64,000 bases of DNA. Source: Noviherbaspirillum soli. Lineage in GTDB: Bacteria; Pseudomonadota; Gammaproteobacteria; Burkholderiales; Burkholderiaceae_D. Where the stretch lies: the NCBI RefSeq assembly GCF_015352955.1, contig NZ_JACYOX010000005.1:1-64000 (forward strand), read 5' to 3'. Under the pieces are notes generated by a model. The model saw nothing but the letters and a program-made list of their open reading frames with translations, ran no database searches and was not told where the DNA came from. Position numbers and translations under genes: made by a program. Positions 11,412-19,753 of the stretch are shown here, piece by piece (the stretch's first letter is position 1; each line of letters opens with the position of its first letter).

Positions 11412-11843
11412 ATGACCCGGATCGACTTTCACAGCAATGTGCCGGACAAGGTCGCCTATGCCTGCCGGCTGGTGCGCAAGGCGCGGTCGCAGAACCTGCG
11501 GGTGGTGATGCTGGCCGCCGATGCCGACCAGCTGCGCCAGCTCGATGAAAGCCTGTGGACCTTTTCCGACCTCGACTTCCTGCCGCATGTGACCGCCGAC
11601 AGCGCGCTGGCGGCGCAGACGCCGATCCTGCTGATGGAAGCCGGCGCCGAGACGGACGACCTGCCGCATCACCAGGTCCTGGTGAATCTGTCGCAGCAGC
11701 CGCCGGCCCACTTCGCCCGCTTCGAGCGCATGTTCGAGATCGTTTCCGCGGACGAGGCCGACCGCTTGGCTGGCCGCGAACGCTATCGCCATTACCAGCA
11801 GCGCGGCTATCCCTTAACCCATTACGACGCCGATAAAGCATGA
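11412..11843 (+). CDS. holC: DNA polymerase III chi subunit
   Basis: The chi subunit links the clamp-loader complex to single-stranded-DNA-binding protein at the replication fork. The 143-residue protein shows the family pattern: MTRIDFHSNVPDKVAYACRL at the start, a VVMLAADADQLRQLDESLW core and a conserved LVNLSQQPPAHFARFERMFEIVS segment that corresponds to the typical L-[IV]-N-L region. I take the ATG at 11412, with AGG upstream, rather than a TTG overlapping the previous gene. The stop overlaps the next gene's ATG by 4 bases. HolC next to a peptidase gene is a frequent proteobacterial arrangement (pepA-holC in others), here with prlC. Confidence 0.93.
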   Translation: MTRIDFHSNVPDKVAYACRLVRKARSQNLRVVMLAADADQLRQLDESLWTFSDLDFLPHVTADSALAAQTPILLMEAGAETDDLPHHQVLVNLSQQPPAHFARFERMFEIVSADEADRLAGRERYRHYQQRGYPLTHYDADKA

Positions 11844-12499
11844 GCACACCCCCGCGCGACGCCGGCATCCCGATGCTGACCGAGGTGATCAACGATGCGG
11901 ACATGGAGCTGACCGACCCGCCTGAACTGGTCGAGCCTCTTTCCGAGGCGGAGCAGCAGGCGGCCGGCCTGCTCGATCAGGAGGCGGCGCAGGCGGCTGC
12001 ACCGCATGGCCTGCCGGCGGAAGAGCCGGCACCGGCGTCGCCGGCCGCTGCCGCGCCGGAGCCGAAGCCCGACCTGGCCTTGCCGCAAGCGCAAGCGCAA
12101 CCGCAACCGCAACCGCAACCGCAATTTGCGCCGGCGTATCCGCTTCCGCTCAAGCCTGCCGCCGCGGCAGCGCCTGCAGCGGCCGCCCCGCGGGCTGTTC
12201 CCTCATCCTTCCCGCCGGCCGCCGAGCCGACGAGGCCTGAGACCCAGCCGGCGGCCATGAATGACGAGGAATGGCAGCGCATGGAACGCCGGGTGCGGGA
12301 ACGCATCCTGGGGCAGCTGCTGTCGCGCACAGACGCCATGCTGGAGGAACGAATTCGCTCCAGCCTGACCGGCGTGGTCGAGCAGGCCGTGGAAGGCCTG
12401 GCGGCCAGCCTGCGGCTGAGTCTGCACAAGACGCTGGAAGATGTTGTGTCGCGCGCGGTGGCGCAGGAAATTACCCGTCTGCAATCTTCTAAAAAATAA
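11840..12499 (+). CDS. DUF2486-like protein of unknown function
   Basis: The 219-residue protein overlaps holC by 4 bases (ATGA) and is likely translated with it. The N-terminus has a short conserved-looking motif, GIPMLTEVINDADM. The middle is disordered, rich in Ala, Pro and Gln, and includes a QPQPQPQP run made by a 6-base DNA repeat near 12090-12125. The C-terminal 80 residues (from EEWQRMERRVRERILGQ) form amphipathic helices that may be a coiled coil. There is no signal peptide. Similar proteins downstream of holC in Burkholderiales are annotated as DUF2486, which I recall but could not check. No function can be inferred. Confidence 0.6.
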   Translation: MSTPPRDAGIPMLTEVINDADMELTDPPELVEPLSEAEQQAAGLLDQEAAQAAAPHGLPAEEPAPASPAAAAPEPKPDLALPQAQAQPQPQPQPQFAPAYPLPLKPAAAAAPAAAAPRAVPSSFPPAAEPTRPETQPAAMNDEEWQRMERRVRERILGQLLSRTDAMLEERIRSSLTGVVEQAVEGLAASLRLSLHKTLEDVVSRAVAQEITRLQSSKK

Positions 12500-12512
12500 A
12501 ATTTCCTGGCGA

Positions 12513-12536
12513 ATTTTTGTTTTTATAAACAAAAAT
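12513..12536. promoter_or_regulatory. Perfect AT-rich inverted repeat upstream of dadA
   Basis: A 10-base perfect inverted repeat (atttttgttt / aaacaaaaat) with a TTAT centre lies in the AT-rich gap between the DUF2486-like gene and dadA. It has no GC-rich stem, so it is a poor terminator; it fits an operator better, possibly for the Lrp-type regulator encoded just beyond dadA. Confidence 0.4.
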
Positions 12537-12647
12537 CCCAGAACAACGCGGGAATCACAAAAATTTCCGTCTTGTTTTGTTCGCTCAAAAAAACTGGAAT
12601 TTCTTACAATTCCGGCTATCGGATTGCATCGCATCGGGGAGAGCGAA

Positions 12648-13964
12648 ATGAAGGTCATGGTTTTGGGTTCGGGCATTATCGGGACGGCATCGGCGTGGTT
12701 TCTGCGCCAGGCCGGTCATGACGTCACCGTGATCGAGCGCCAGCCCGGCGCCGCGCAGGAGACCAGCTTCGCCAACGGCTGCCAGATCTCGGTATCGCAT
12801 GCCGAACCCTGGGCCAATCCAGCCGCGCCGATGAAAGTGCTGAAATGGCTGGGCCGGGAAGATGCGCCGCTGCTGTTCCGCCTGCGTCCCGAATGGCTGC
12901 AATGGCGCTGGGGCCTGCAATTCCTGCGCGAATGCACGGCCGCCCGCACCGACCACAACATCCGCCAGATCGTCGCCCTCTGCGAATACAGCCGCCAGAC
13001 GCTGCAGGCAGTACGCGCCGAGACCGGCATCGAGTATGACCACCTGACCCGCGGCATCCTGCATTTCTACACCGAGCAGCGCGACTTCGACGAGTCGCTG
13101 CGCGCCGCCAAGCTGATGCGCGACCTCGGCTGCCCGCGCCAGTCGATCGATGCCGACGAGGTGGTGCGCATCGAGCCCGCGCTGGCCGCCTCGCGCGACC
13201 GCATCGTCGGCGGCGACTACACCGCCACCGATGAATCGGGCGACGTGTACAAGTTCACCACCGGCCTGGCTGACCGCGCCGAGCAGGCGGGGGTGGCATT
13301 CCGCTTCAACACCACGGTGACGCGGCTGCTGACCGAAGGCGCCGGCGCTTCGGCCCGCATCACCGGCGTGGAAGTGATCGACGAGCATGGCGTGCACCGC
13401 ACCCTGCGCGCCGACGCCTATGTGATGGCGATGGGCAGCTTCAGCGAGCAGCTGTTGAAGCCGCTGGGCATCGACCTGATGATCTATCCGGGCAAGGGCT
13501 ACTCGGCCACCTACAAGGTGACCAATCCCGACGCCGCGCCCACGGTTTCGTTGACCGACGACGGCTACAAACTGGTGGTGTCGCGCCTGGGCGACCGCCT
13601 GCGGGTGGCCGGCACCTGCGAACTCAACGGCTACACCCGCGAACTCAACACCACCCGCTGCGAAGCCATCACCCGCCGCACCCGCGAGCTGTTTCCGGAC
13701 GCCTGCGACTACGACAACCCGGCCTACTGGACCGGCCTGCGTCCGCTGACGCCGTCCAACGTGCCTTACGTGGGCAAGAGCCGCTATGGCAACCTGTTCC
13801 TCAACACCGGCCATGGCACGCTGGGCTGGACCATGGGCTGCGGCTCCGGACGGGCCATCGCCGAGATCGTGTCGGGCCGCCAGCCCGAGGTGGACTTCGC
13901 CTTCACCGGCATGGAACGCCCGCGCGGCGCCGCCTTCCCCGGCAAGCAGGTGGCAAGCGCGTGA
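12648..13964 (+). CDS. dadA: D-amino acid dehydrogenase
   Basis: DadA is an FAD-dependent membrane-associated enzyme that oxidises D-amino acids, especially D-alanine, to 2-oxo acids plus ammonia and passes electrons to the respiratory chain. The 438-residue protein begins with the dinucleotide-binding motif VLGSGIIGTASAWFL and has the typical SFANGCQISVSHAEPWA and C-terminal NTGHGTLGWTMGCGSG, both characteristic of DadA. The ATG at 12648 has a GGGGAGAG site. The convergent Lrp/AsnC gene downstream is the usual regulator type for dad genes. No alanine racemase (dadX) is adjacent. Confidence 0.93.
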   Translation: MKVMVLGSGIIGTASAWFLRQAGHDVTVIERQPGAAQETSFANGCQISVSHAEPWANPAAPMKVLKWLGREDAPLLFRLRPEWLQWRWGLQFLRECTAARTDHNIRQIVALCEYSRQTLQAVRAETGIEYDHLTRGILHFYTEQRDFDESLRAAKLMRDLGCPRQSIDADEVVRIEPALAASRDRIVGGDYTATDESGDVYKFTTGLADRAEQAGVAFRFNTTVTRLLTEGAGASARITGVEVIDEHGVHRTLRADAYVMAMGSFSEQLLKPLGIDLMIYPGKGYSATYKVTNPDAAPTVSLTDDGYKLVVSRLGDRLRVAGTCELNGYTRELNTTRCEAITRRTRELFPDACDYDNPAYWTGLRPLTPSNVPYVGKSRYGNLFLNTGHGTLGWTMGCGSGRAIAEIVSGRQPEVDFAFTGMERPRGAAFPGKQVASA

Positions 13965-13984
13965 CGCATTGACTTCCGCATCAG

Positions 13985-14010
13985 GGGCGCCGACAGGGCG
14001 CCCTTTTTTA
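13985..14010 (+). terminator. Rho-independent terminator after dadA
   Basis: A GGGCGCC/GGCGCCC stem with a short GACAG loop is followed by TTTTTT, 20 bases after the dadA stop. The T-run overlaps the stop codon of the convergent lrp gene. Confidence 0.8.
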
Positions 14011-14523
14011 TTTCTGGCGTTCCGCCCTCACCTGCAGTTCCGCCGCCTTCTCATCGAATGCAATCCGGGTGACGAACTTGGCGCGCTTCATCGGGAAGCG
14101 CGACTGGAAATGCCGCACATTGCCCGACCCCGAAATGGCGCGGCGCACGAACTGGTAATACGCATCCATGTCCAGCACATGCACCACCAGGAAATAGTCG
14201 TAATCCCCGGACACGAAATAGCATTGCAGCACCTCGGCCTCGCGGTTCATGCGGGCCTCGAACTCCTTCATCTGTTCGTCCGACTGGTTGTTCAGCGACA
14301 CTTCCAGGAAAGCCATCATGCCGTAGCCGAGGGCGAACGGGTCCACCAGCGCGACATCGGCGCTGATGATGCCGGCCTCGCGCAGTTCCCGCATCCGGCG
14401 CAGGCAGGTCGGCTGCGACACATGCACCTTGTCGGCCAGTTCCCTGGTCGGAATCTGGTTGTCCTTCTGCAGCAGGTTGAGGATCTTGCGGTCGACCTTG
14501 TCTAGCGGGCGAAATATGGGCAT
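14008..14523 (-). CDS. Lrp/AsnC-family transcriptional regulator
   Basis: The 171-residue protein has the Lrp/AsnC layout: an N-terminal helix-turn-helix (LDKVDRKILNLLQKDNQIP then VSQPTCLRRMRELREAGII) and a C-terminal RAM/AsnC ligand-binding domain with the VLQCYFVSGDYDYFLVV strand. Such proteins respond to amino acids and often control catabolic genes; convergence with dadA suggests a role in D-alanine or alanine use, as in other dad systems. It is divergent from the triplicated amino-acid-binding proteins, another plausible target. The ATG at 14523 has no strong ribosome binding site. The symbol is left blank because Lrp, BkdR and DadR-like members cannot be separated by eye. Confidence 0.9.
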   Translation of the reverse strand: MPIFRPLDKVDRKILNLLQKDNQIPTRELADKVHVSQPTCLRRMRELREAGIISADVALVDPFALGYGMMAFLEVSLNNQSDEQMKEFEARMNREAEVLQCYFVSGDYDYFLVVHVLDMDAYYQFVRRAISGSGNVRHFQSRFPMKRAKFVTRIAFDEKAAELQVRAERQK

Positions 14524-14874
14524 GGCGATGTGTGGTTGGGCTGACGGATGCAGGCGCTGCCGCGGTGACGGAAGAAAGAGGCGCGTGCAAGTCTAATGCC
14601 TGCGCGCCGGTTGCAGCAACCGTGCGCGACTGCAGTCGTCCTGCCGGCATCTTCCCGCAGATGCAAGGACACACGGCTACGCGACCCCACCGGCGCTTCC
14701 GCTTGCGCATCGTTATCGAACAAGGCGCGACCGAAGGTGACGAACCGGGGGCATTGCCACGCAACTGAACGCCAAGGCGAGGTCAGGCCATGCCGGCAGA
14801 CGATTCATTGCAGCCCGGCGCCAGGCTGCAGCGCAGTGGCAAGGACGGTCATCTCAATCCCCAGGAGCCAATCC
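14524..14874. other. Non-coding gap between the Lrp-type gene and the first binding-protein gene
   Basis: About 350 bases separate the two divergent genes. I see no convincing gene, terminator or RNA. Reading frames that cross it lack a ribosome binding site and look like extensions. It must hold the promoters for both genes and possibly Lrp-type sites, which are too degenerate to mark. Confidence 0.5.
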
Positions 14875-16017
14875 ATGCTGTTCATCCCGAAAAAAGGTCC
14901 GGTCGTGGCCGCGATCGCACTCCTCTGCAGCGCTGCCATTGCGCAGGAAACCGTGGTCCGCCTGGGCCACGTGGCGCCCATGTCCGGCGAGCAGGCCCAT
15001 TACGGCAGGGACAATGCCAACGGCGCCCTCCTCGCTGTCGAGGACCTCAATGCCAGGGGCATCACCATAGGCGGCAAGAAGGTCAGGTTTGAACTGCTCA
15101 ATGAAGACGATGCCGCCGATCCCAGGCAGGCCACGGCGGTGGCCTACAAGCTGGTCGACGCCCGGGTCAATGGCGTGATCGGCCACCTCAACTCCGGCAC
15201 CTCCATCCCCGCTTCCCGCATCTATCACGACGCCGGCGTCCCGCAGATAACGGGTTCGGCCACCAATCCGAAATACACCCCCCAGGGGTATGACACCGCA
15301 TTCCGTCTCATGGCCAATGATGGCCAGCTCGGCAGCAGGCTGGGCAGATATGCAATCGACACGCTGCACGCGAAGAGCATCGCGGTCATTGACGACCGCA
15401 CCGCCTACGGCCAGGGCGTGGCCAGCGAGTTCATCAGGAGTGCCAGGGCAGCCCTGCCCGGCGTGCGGATCAGCCAGGAGTACACCTCCGACAAGGCCAC
15501 CGACTTCACCGCCCTTCTCACCACCATCAAGGGCAAGCACCCGGACATCATCTTCTTTGGCGGCACCGACAACGTCGGCGGCCCCATGCTGCGCCAGATG
15601 AAGCAGCTGCGCATCAACGCCAGATTCATGGGCAGCGACGCCATCTGCACCGCCGGCCTGCCCGAACTGGCGGGCGACGCGCTGATCGACAACCAGGTCG
15701 TCTGCCTGGAAGCCGGCGTCAGCGACACCAGTGAAAAGCGCATGGCGCAGTTCACCGAACGCTACAGGCAGCGCTTCCATATGGACGTGCGGCAGTATGC
15801 GCCCTATGTCTACGACGCCGTGATGACCATGGCGGCCGCGATGCAAAAAGCCGATTCAGCCGAGCCGGCCAAGTACCTGCCTGAACTGGCCGGGATCAGC
15901 TACGACGGCATCACTGGCCCGATCGCCTTTGATGCCAACGGCGACATCAGGGACCGGGCGCTGGTCCTGTTCACCTACAAGGGCGGCAGGAAGGAAAAGA
16001 TCGCCGTCCTCAGGTGA
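14875..16017 (+). CDS. Branched-chain amino acid ABC transporter substrate-binding protein, copy 1
   Basis: This 380-residue periplasmic protein captures a branched-chain amino acid or similar ligand for an ABC importer. It has a signal peptide (MLFIPKKGPVVAAIALLCSAAIA) and the LivK/type I periplasmic-binding fold: TVVRLGHVAPMSGEQAHYG, the DDAADPRQA region, and GHLNSGTSIPASRIY in the ligand site. The ATG at 14875 has CAGGAG 7 bases upstream. It is the first of three tandem paralogues; no livHMGF permease or ATPase genes are adjacent. Compared with copies 2 and 3 it has GSATNPKYTPQGYD in place of SPSATNP, so the ligand pocket may differ. The exact ligand is unknown. Confidence 0.92.
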   Translation: MLFIPKKGPVVAAIALLCSAAIAQETVVRLGHVAPMSGEQAHYGRDNANGALLAVEDLNARGITIGGKKVRFELLNEDDAADPRQATAVAYKLVDARVNGVIGHLNSGTSIPASRIYHDAGVPQITGSATNPKYTPQGYDTAFRLMANDGQLGSRLGRYAIDTLHAKSIAVIDDRTAYGQGVASEFIRSARAALPGVRISQEYTSDKATDFTALLTTIKGKHPDIIFFGGTDNVGGPMLRQMKQLRINARFMGSDAICTAGLPELAGDALIDNQVVCLEAGVSDTSEKRMAQFTERYRQRFHMDVRQYAPYVYDAVMTMAAAMQKADSAEPAKYLPELAGISYDGITGPIAFDANGDIRDRALVLFTYKGGRKEKIAVLR

Positions 16018-16209
16018 GGCCCGCTGCGGCACATGCACCTCGTCCAGCCAGTTTCCCGGTTCACGGTCCACGTATCCCGTTTCCGTGCTGACTGGAGCGC
16101 TTTTAGCCCGGCTGGCTCAACGGGCCGGGATGGCAAGGACAGCGCAGCGCCGGACCTGGATACAGCGGCAATCATCATTGAATAGCTCACAAACCAAGGG
16201 AAAAAATCG

Positions 16210-17355
16210 ATGCAATCCATTTCAAGAATGTTTACCGTCGCAGCCGCTATTGCCCTGCTCGCCGGTTCAACATTTGCACAGGAGGCGGTCATCCGGCTTG
16301 GCCATGCAGGGCCGCTGTCCGGGGGAGAGGCGCACCTCGGCCGGGACACTGCCAACGGCGCCATCCTGGCTGTGGAAGACCTCAATGCCCGTGGCATCGT
16401 CATCGGCGGCAGGAAGGCCCGGTTCGTACTGTTGAATGAAGACGACGCCGCCGATCCAAGGCAGGGCACCGCGGTGGCGCAGAAGCTGGCCGACGCCAGG
16501 GTCAACGGCGTGATCGGCCATATGGACTCCGGCACCACCATCCCCGCCTCGCGCATCTATCACGACGCCGGCATCCCGCAGATCTCGCCCTCGGCCACCA
16601 ATCCCAAGTACACCCGCCAGGGTTACAAGACCGCTTTCGTCATGGTCGCCAACGATGCGCATCTTGGCGGCACGCTGGGCAGGTATGCGGTCGAGACCAT
16701 GAAGGCCAGGAACATTGCCGTCATCGACGACCGTACGGCCTACGGCCAGGGCCTGGCCAGCGAGTTCGTCAAGGCCGCCAGGGTGGCGCTGCCGGGCGTG
16801 CAGATCACCCAGCAGTACACCACCGACAAGGCCACCGACTTCCAGGCCATCCTGACTGCCATCAAGGGCAAGAAGCCGGACATCGTCTTCTTCGGCGGTT
16901 CGGACAATGTCGGCGGCCCGATGCTGCGGCAGATGAAGCAGCTGGGCATCGATGCCAGGTTCATGGGCGGCGACGGCATCTGCACCACCGAGCTGCCCAG
17001 GCTGGCCGGCGATGGCCTCAGCGACAACCAGATGGTCTGCGCAGCAAATGGCGGCATCACCGACGACAGGGAAAAGGACATGGCCCGGTTCATCGAACGC
17101 TACAGGAAGCGCTTCAGCATGGATGTTCTGGCCTATGCGCCCTTTGCCTACGATGCGGTGATGACCATGGCGGCAGCAATGCAAAAGGCCGATTCGGCCG
17201 AGCCGGCGAAGTACCTGCCCGAACTGGCCAGCATCCGCCACGAGGGCGTGACTGGTCCGATCGCCTTCGACGCCAGGGGCGATATCAAGGACGGCATGGT
17301 GACCCTGTTCACTTTCAGGGGCGGCAGGAAGGAAAGGATCGCCGTCGTCAAATAG
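16210..17355 (+). CDS. Branched-chain amino acid ABC transporter substrate-binding protein, copy 2
   Basis: The 381-residue second paralogue has a signal peptide (MQSISRMFTVAAAIALLAGSTFA), then VIRLGHAGPLSGGEAHLGR and the same type I binding-protein core. Differences from copies 1 and 3 include GHMDSGTTIPASRIY in place of GHLNSG in the ligand loop and HLGRDT in place of HYGRDN at the start, both near residues expected to touch ligand. It is separated from copy 1 by about 190 bases without a clear terminator and followed by a strong terminator. Expression with its own or shared transporter is unknown; the permease must be encoded elsewhere. Confidence 0.92.
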   Translation: MQSISRMFTVAAAIALLAGSTFAQEAVIRLGHAGPLSGGEAHLGRDTANGAILAVEDLNARGIVIGGRKARFVLLNEDDAADPRQGTAVAQKLADARVNGVIGHMDSGTTIPASRIYHDAGIPQISPSATNPKYTRQGYKTAFVMVANDAHLGGTLGRYAVETMKARNIAVIDDRTAYGQGLASEFVKAARVALPGVQITQQYTTDKATDFQAILTAIKGKKPDIVFFGGSDNVGGPMLRQMKQLGIDARFMGGDGICTTELPRLAGDGLSDNQMVCAANGGITDDREKDMARFIERYRKRFSMDVLAYAPFAYDAVMTMAAAMQKADSAEPAKYLPELASIRHEGVTGPIAFDARGDIKDGMVTLFTFRGGRKERIAVVK

Positions 17356-17372
17356 CCGTTCTGCAGACGAAC

Positions 17373-17399
17373 AAAACGCCGGCTCGCAGCCGGCGTTTT
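17373..17399 (+). terminator. Strong hairpin terminator after binding-protein copy 2
   Basis: A 12-base perfect stem (aaaacgccggct / agccggcgtttt) with a CGC loop lies 18 bases after the stop. It has T-runs on both strands and should work in either direction. It separates copy 3 as an independent transcription unit. Confidence 0.85.
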
Positions 17400-17629
17400 C
17401 GCACGTGGCAAGCCATTCTTGCCGGAAAGGCATCCGTTTCGCTGCAGCATCTTCGGCAACCTCCCATGACTTCGTTTCCGGCGCGGCCCGGCCGACAATT
17501 CAATCATTCAGAAAATCAGCAGAAACCTGCATAATGACGCGGCACCAGGATCCCGCCGGAGACACTCACGACCGCCGAACTCCGGCATTGCGGCAACCAT
17601 TGAAGACTTCAATCCTCAGGAGGAAATGT

Positions 17630-18775
17630 ATGCAGTTCATTCCAAAAATGCTTCCCGTCGCAGCCGCCATCGCCCTGCTCTCCGGCTCAGCGCTTGCACA
17701 GGAAACCGTGGTTCGCCTGGGCCATGTGGCGCCCATGTCGGGCGGACAGGCGCACTATGGCCGCGACAATGCGAACGGCGCCATCCTGGCTGTCGAGGAT
17801 CTGAATGCGAAGGGCGTGACCATCGGCGGCAAGAAGGTCAAGTTTGAACTGGTCAATGAAGACGACGCCGCCGATCCCAAGCAGGGCACCGCGGTGGCGC
17901 AGAAGCTGGTCGATGCCAAGGTCAATGGCGTAATCGGCCACCTGAACTCCGGCACCACCATACCCGCTTCGCGCATCTATCACGATGCCGGCATCCCACA
18001 GATCTCGCCCTCCGCCACCAACCCGCAGTACACCAAGCAGGGATACAAGACGGCCTTCCGCGTTGTGGCCAACGACGGCCAGCTTGGCGGCACGCTGGGC
18101 AAGTACGCGATCGAAACGCTGAAGGCCAAGAACATTGCGGTCATCGACGACCGTACCGCTTACGGCCAGGGCGTGGCCAGCGAGTTCGTCAAGGGCGCCA
18201 AGGCAGCCCTGCCCGGCGTGCAGATCACCCAGCAATACACCACCGACAAGGCCACCGACTTCAATGCCATCCTGACAGCCATCAAGGGCAAGAACCCGGA
18301 CATCGTCTTCTTCGGCGGCATGGACAACGTCGGCGGCCCGATGCTGCGTCAGATGAAGCAGTTGGGCATCAACGCCAAGTTCATGGGCGGCGACGGCATC
18401 TGCACCACCGAGCTGCCCAAGCTGGCCGGCGATGGCCTCAGCGACAACCAGGTGGTCTGCGCCGAAGCCGGCGGCGTTACCGGCCCCAAGGAAAAGGACA
18501 TGGCGCAGTTCATCGAACGCTACAAGAAGCGCTTCAACATCGATGTGCAGCTGTATGCACCATATGTGTACGATGCGGTGATGACCATGGCGACGGCGAT
18601 GCAGAAGGCCAATTCGGCCGAGCCGGCGAAGTATTTGCCTGAACTGGCCAAGATCAGCTACGACGGCGTCACCGGTCCGATCACCTTCGACAGCAAGGGC
18701 GACATCAAGGAAGGCACGCTGACCCTGTTCACCTTCAAGGGCGGCAAGAAGGAGAAGATCGCCGTCGTCAAGTAA
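17630..18775 (+). CDS. Branched-chain amino acid ABC transporter substrate-binding protein, copy 3
   Basis: The 381-residue third paralogue has a signal peptide (MQFIPKMLPVAAAIALLSGS and following ALA) and the type I periplasmic-binding fold. It is very close to copies 1 and 2 along its whole length, with GHLNSGTTIPASRIY in the ligand loop. It has the best ribosome binding site of the three (AGGAGG) and is rich in lysine codons in positions where copies 1 and 2 have arginine, so it may be the ancestral, more highly expressed copy. It has its own upstream region after a terminator. The cognate permease and ATPase are not in this window. Confidence 0.93.
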   Translation: MQFIPKMLPVAAAIALLSGSALAQETVVRLGHVAPMSGGQAHYGRDNANGAILAVEDLNAKGVTIGGKKVKFELVNEDDAADPKQGTAVAQKLVDAKVNGVIGHLNSGTTIPASRIYHDAGIPQISPSATNPQYTKQGYKTAFRVVANDGQLGGTLGKYAIETLKAKNIAVIDDRTAYGQGVASEFVKGAKAALPGVQITQQYTTDKATDFNAILTAIKGKNPDIVFFGGMDNVGGPMLRQMKQLGINAKFMGGDGICTTELPKLAGDGLSDNQVVCAEAGGVTGPKEKDMAQFIERYKKRFNIDVQLYAPYVYDAVMTMATAMQKANSAEPAKYLPELAKISYDGVTGPITFDSKGDIKEGTLTLFTFKGGKKEKIAVVK

Positions 18776-18800
18776 GGAGCATGCGGCAACGCTTCCCCGA

Positions 18801-18835
18801 ATGAAAAACGCCGGCTGCAAGCCGGCGTTTTTCAT
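18801..18835. terminator. Bidirectional terminator between binding-protein copy 3 and cytochrome c
   Basis: A near-perfect 16-base stem (atgaaaaacgccggct and its complement) with a 3-base loop lies between two convergent genes. A/T runs at both sides let it act for both. Confidence 0.9.
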
Positions 18836-18848
18836 GATTCCCCGACGC

Positions 18849-19157
18849 TTACTTCTGCGCCAGGATCCACTTCACCAGGGTATGCGCCTCAGCCTCGGTC
18901 ACCTGGGTGTTGGCCGGCATCGGCACCGGACCCCAGACGCCGCCGCCGCCCTTCAGGACCTTCTGAACCAGCTTGTCCTCAGCATCCTTCTGGCCGGCAT
19001 ATTTGGCGGCCACGTCCTTGAAGGCCGGACCAACCACCTTGTTAGCCACCGCATGGCAGGCCATGCAATTCTTTGCTTTCGCCAGGTCGGCATTTGCCAT
19101 GGCGGCATTCGATGCCAGTGCGCTGGCGGCAAGGCCGATGAACAACAGAGCTTTCAT
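18849..19157 (-). CDS. Class I c-type cytochrome (c-551/c-552-like)
   Basis: A 102-residue periplasmic electron carrier. It has a signal peptide (MKALLFIGLAASALASNAAMA), the heme-attachment motif CMACH (with NCMACHAVANKVVGP around it) and a C-terminal methionine ligand in GPVPMPANTQV, followed by a final amphipathic helix (EAHTLVKWILAQK). The size and motif spacing match monoheme cytochromes of the c-551 type that shuttle electrons between bc1 complex and terminal oxidases or denitrification enzymes. The ATG at 19157 is chosen over an upstream one for the AGGAGA site and clean signal peptide. It stands alone. Confidence 0.93.
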   Translation of the reverse strand: MKALLFIGLAASALASNAAMANADLAKAKNCMACHAVANKVVGPAFKDVAAKYAGQKDAEDKLVQKVLKGGGGVWGPVPMPANTQVTEAEAHTLVKWILAQK

Positions 19158-19273
19158 TCGATTCTCCTGGGTTTCCAAATGGGTTATTGTTGCGGGGCTA
19201 CATTATCACACGGCCAATACCGACTTGTTGACCGTTACAGGGTTTAACAATATCCTGCCGCAAAGGAGTTTCC

Positions 19274-19495
19274 ATGCTGTTGATCGTTCTCATTGCAGCC
19301 CTCGGCCTGCTGCGGTTTTTTGAAATCGGCCCGCTTGCCGATTTGTCATGGTGGTGGATCGTTGCCCTGTTCGTCGTCGCCTTTCTCTGGTTTGAATACC
19401 TCGAAAAGATGCTGGGCCTGGACAAGCGCCGCGCCCATGACCAGTCGGATGAAGCCAGGCGCAAGCGGGTCGATTCCACCTTCAGGAAAAAATGA
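19274..19495 (+). CDS. Small Trp-rich membrane protein
   Basis: The 73-residue protein has one or two hydrophobic segments (MLLIVLIAALGLLRFF and a WWWIVALFVVAFLWF stretch) followed by a basic, charged tail (EKMLGLDKRRAHDQSDEARRKR). It fits the small Trp-rich protein family (TIGR04438, from memory) found in betaproteobacteria. The tail should face the cytoplasm. Function is unknown. The ATG at 19274 has an AAAGGAG site. It is divergent from the cytochrome c gene and followed by the REP-like pair. Confidence 0.8.
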   Translation: MLLIVLIAALGLLRFFEIGPLADLSWWWIVALFVVAFLWFEYLEKMLGLDKRRAHDQSDEARRKRVDSTFRKK

Positions 19496-19588
19496 GGTTC
19501 CTGAGGATAGACGTCCATTGGCTTTCCGGCATCTCCGCAGGCTGTCGCAGTTGTCGCTGAAGTCCGTACTAGGCTTTAAAAGCCGTAA

Positions 19589-19643
19589 GGTGCAATACCC
19601 CGAAGGGGCATTGCACCAAATCGTCAGCCCGAAAGTGCAATCA
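19589..19643 (+). repeat. REP-like palindromic element, copy A
   Basis: A 29-base hairpin unit (ggtgcaat-a-cccc-gaa-gggg-c-attgcacc) at 19589-19617 is followed by a 26-base tail ending in agtgcaatc. The same composite is present inverted at 19754-19809, a layout typical of extragenic REP/BIME elements. Confidence 0.75.
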
Positions 19644-19753
19644 GATTGCATCATCCGGCATCGGACGACGGCAGGCTTGCCCTGCTTCCCGATTTCATTG
19701 TGCACAAGCCTGGTTGCTGCTTCGCAGCGACCTGTGACGGGTGCTGGCTTAAC

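Noticed and set aside
14524-14874. N-terminal extension of the first binding protein to 14596
   Set aside because: The extension is Arg/Pro-rich, lacks a ribosome binding site, and would destroy the clean signal peptide that begins at 14875.
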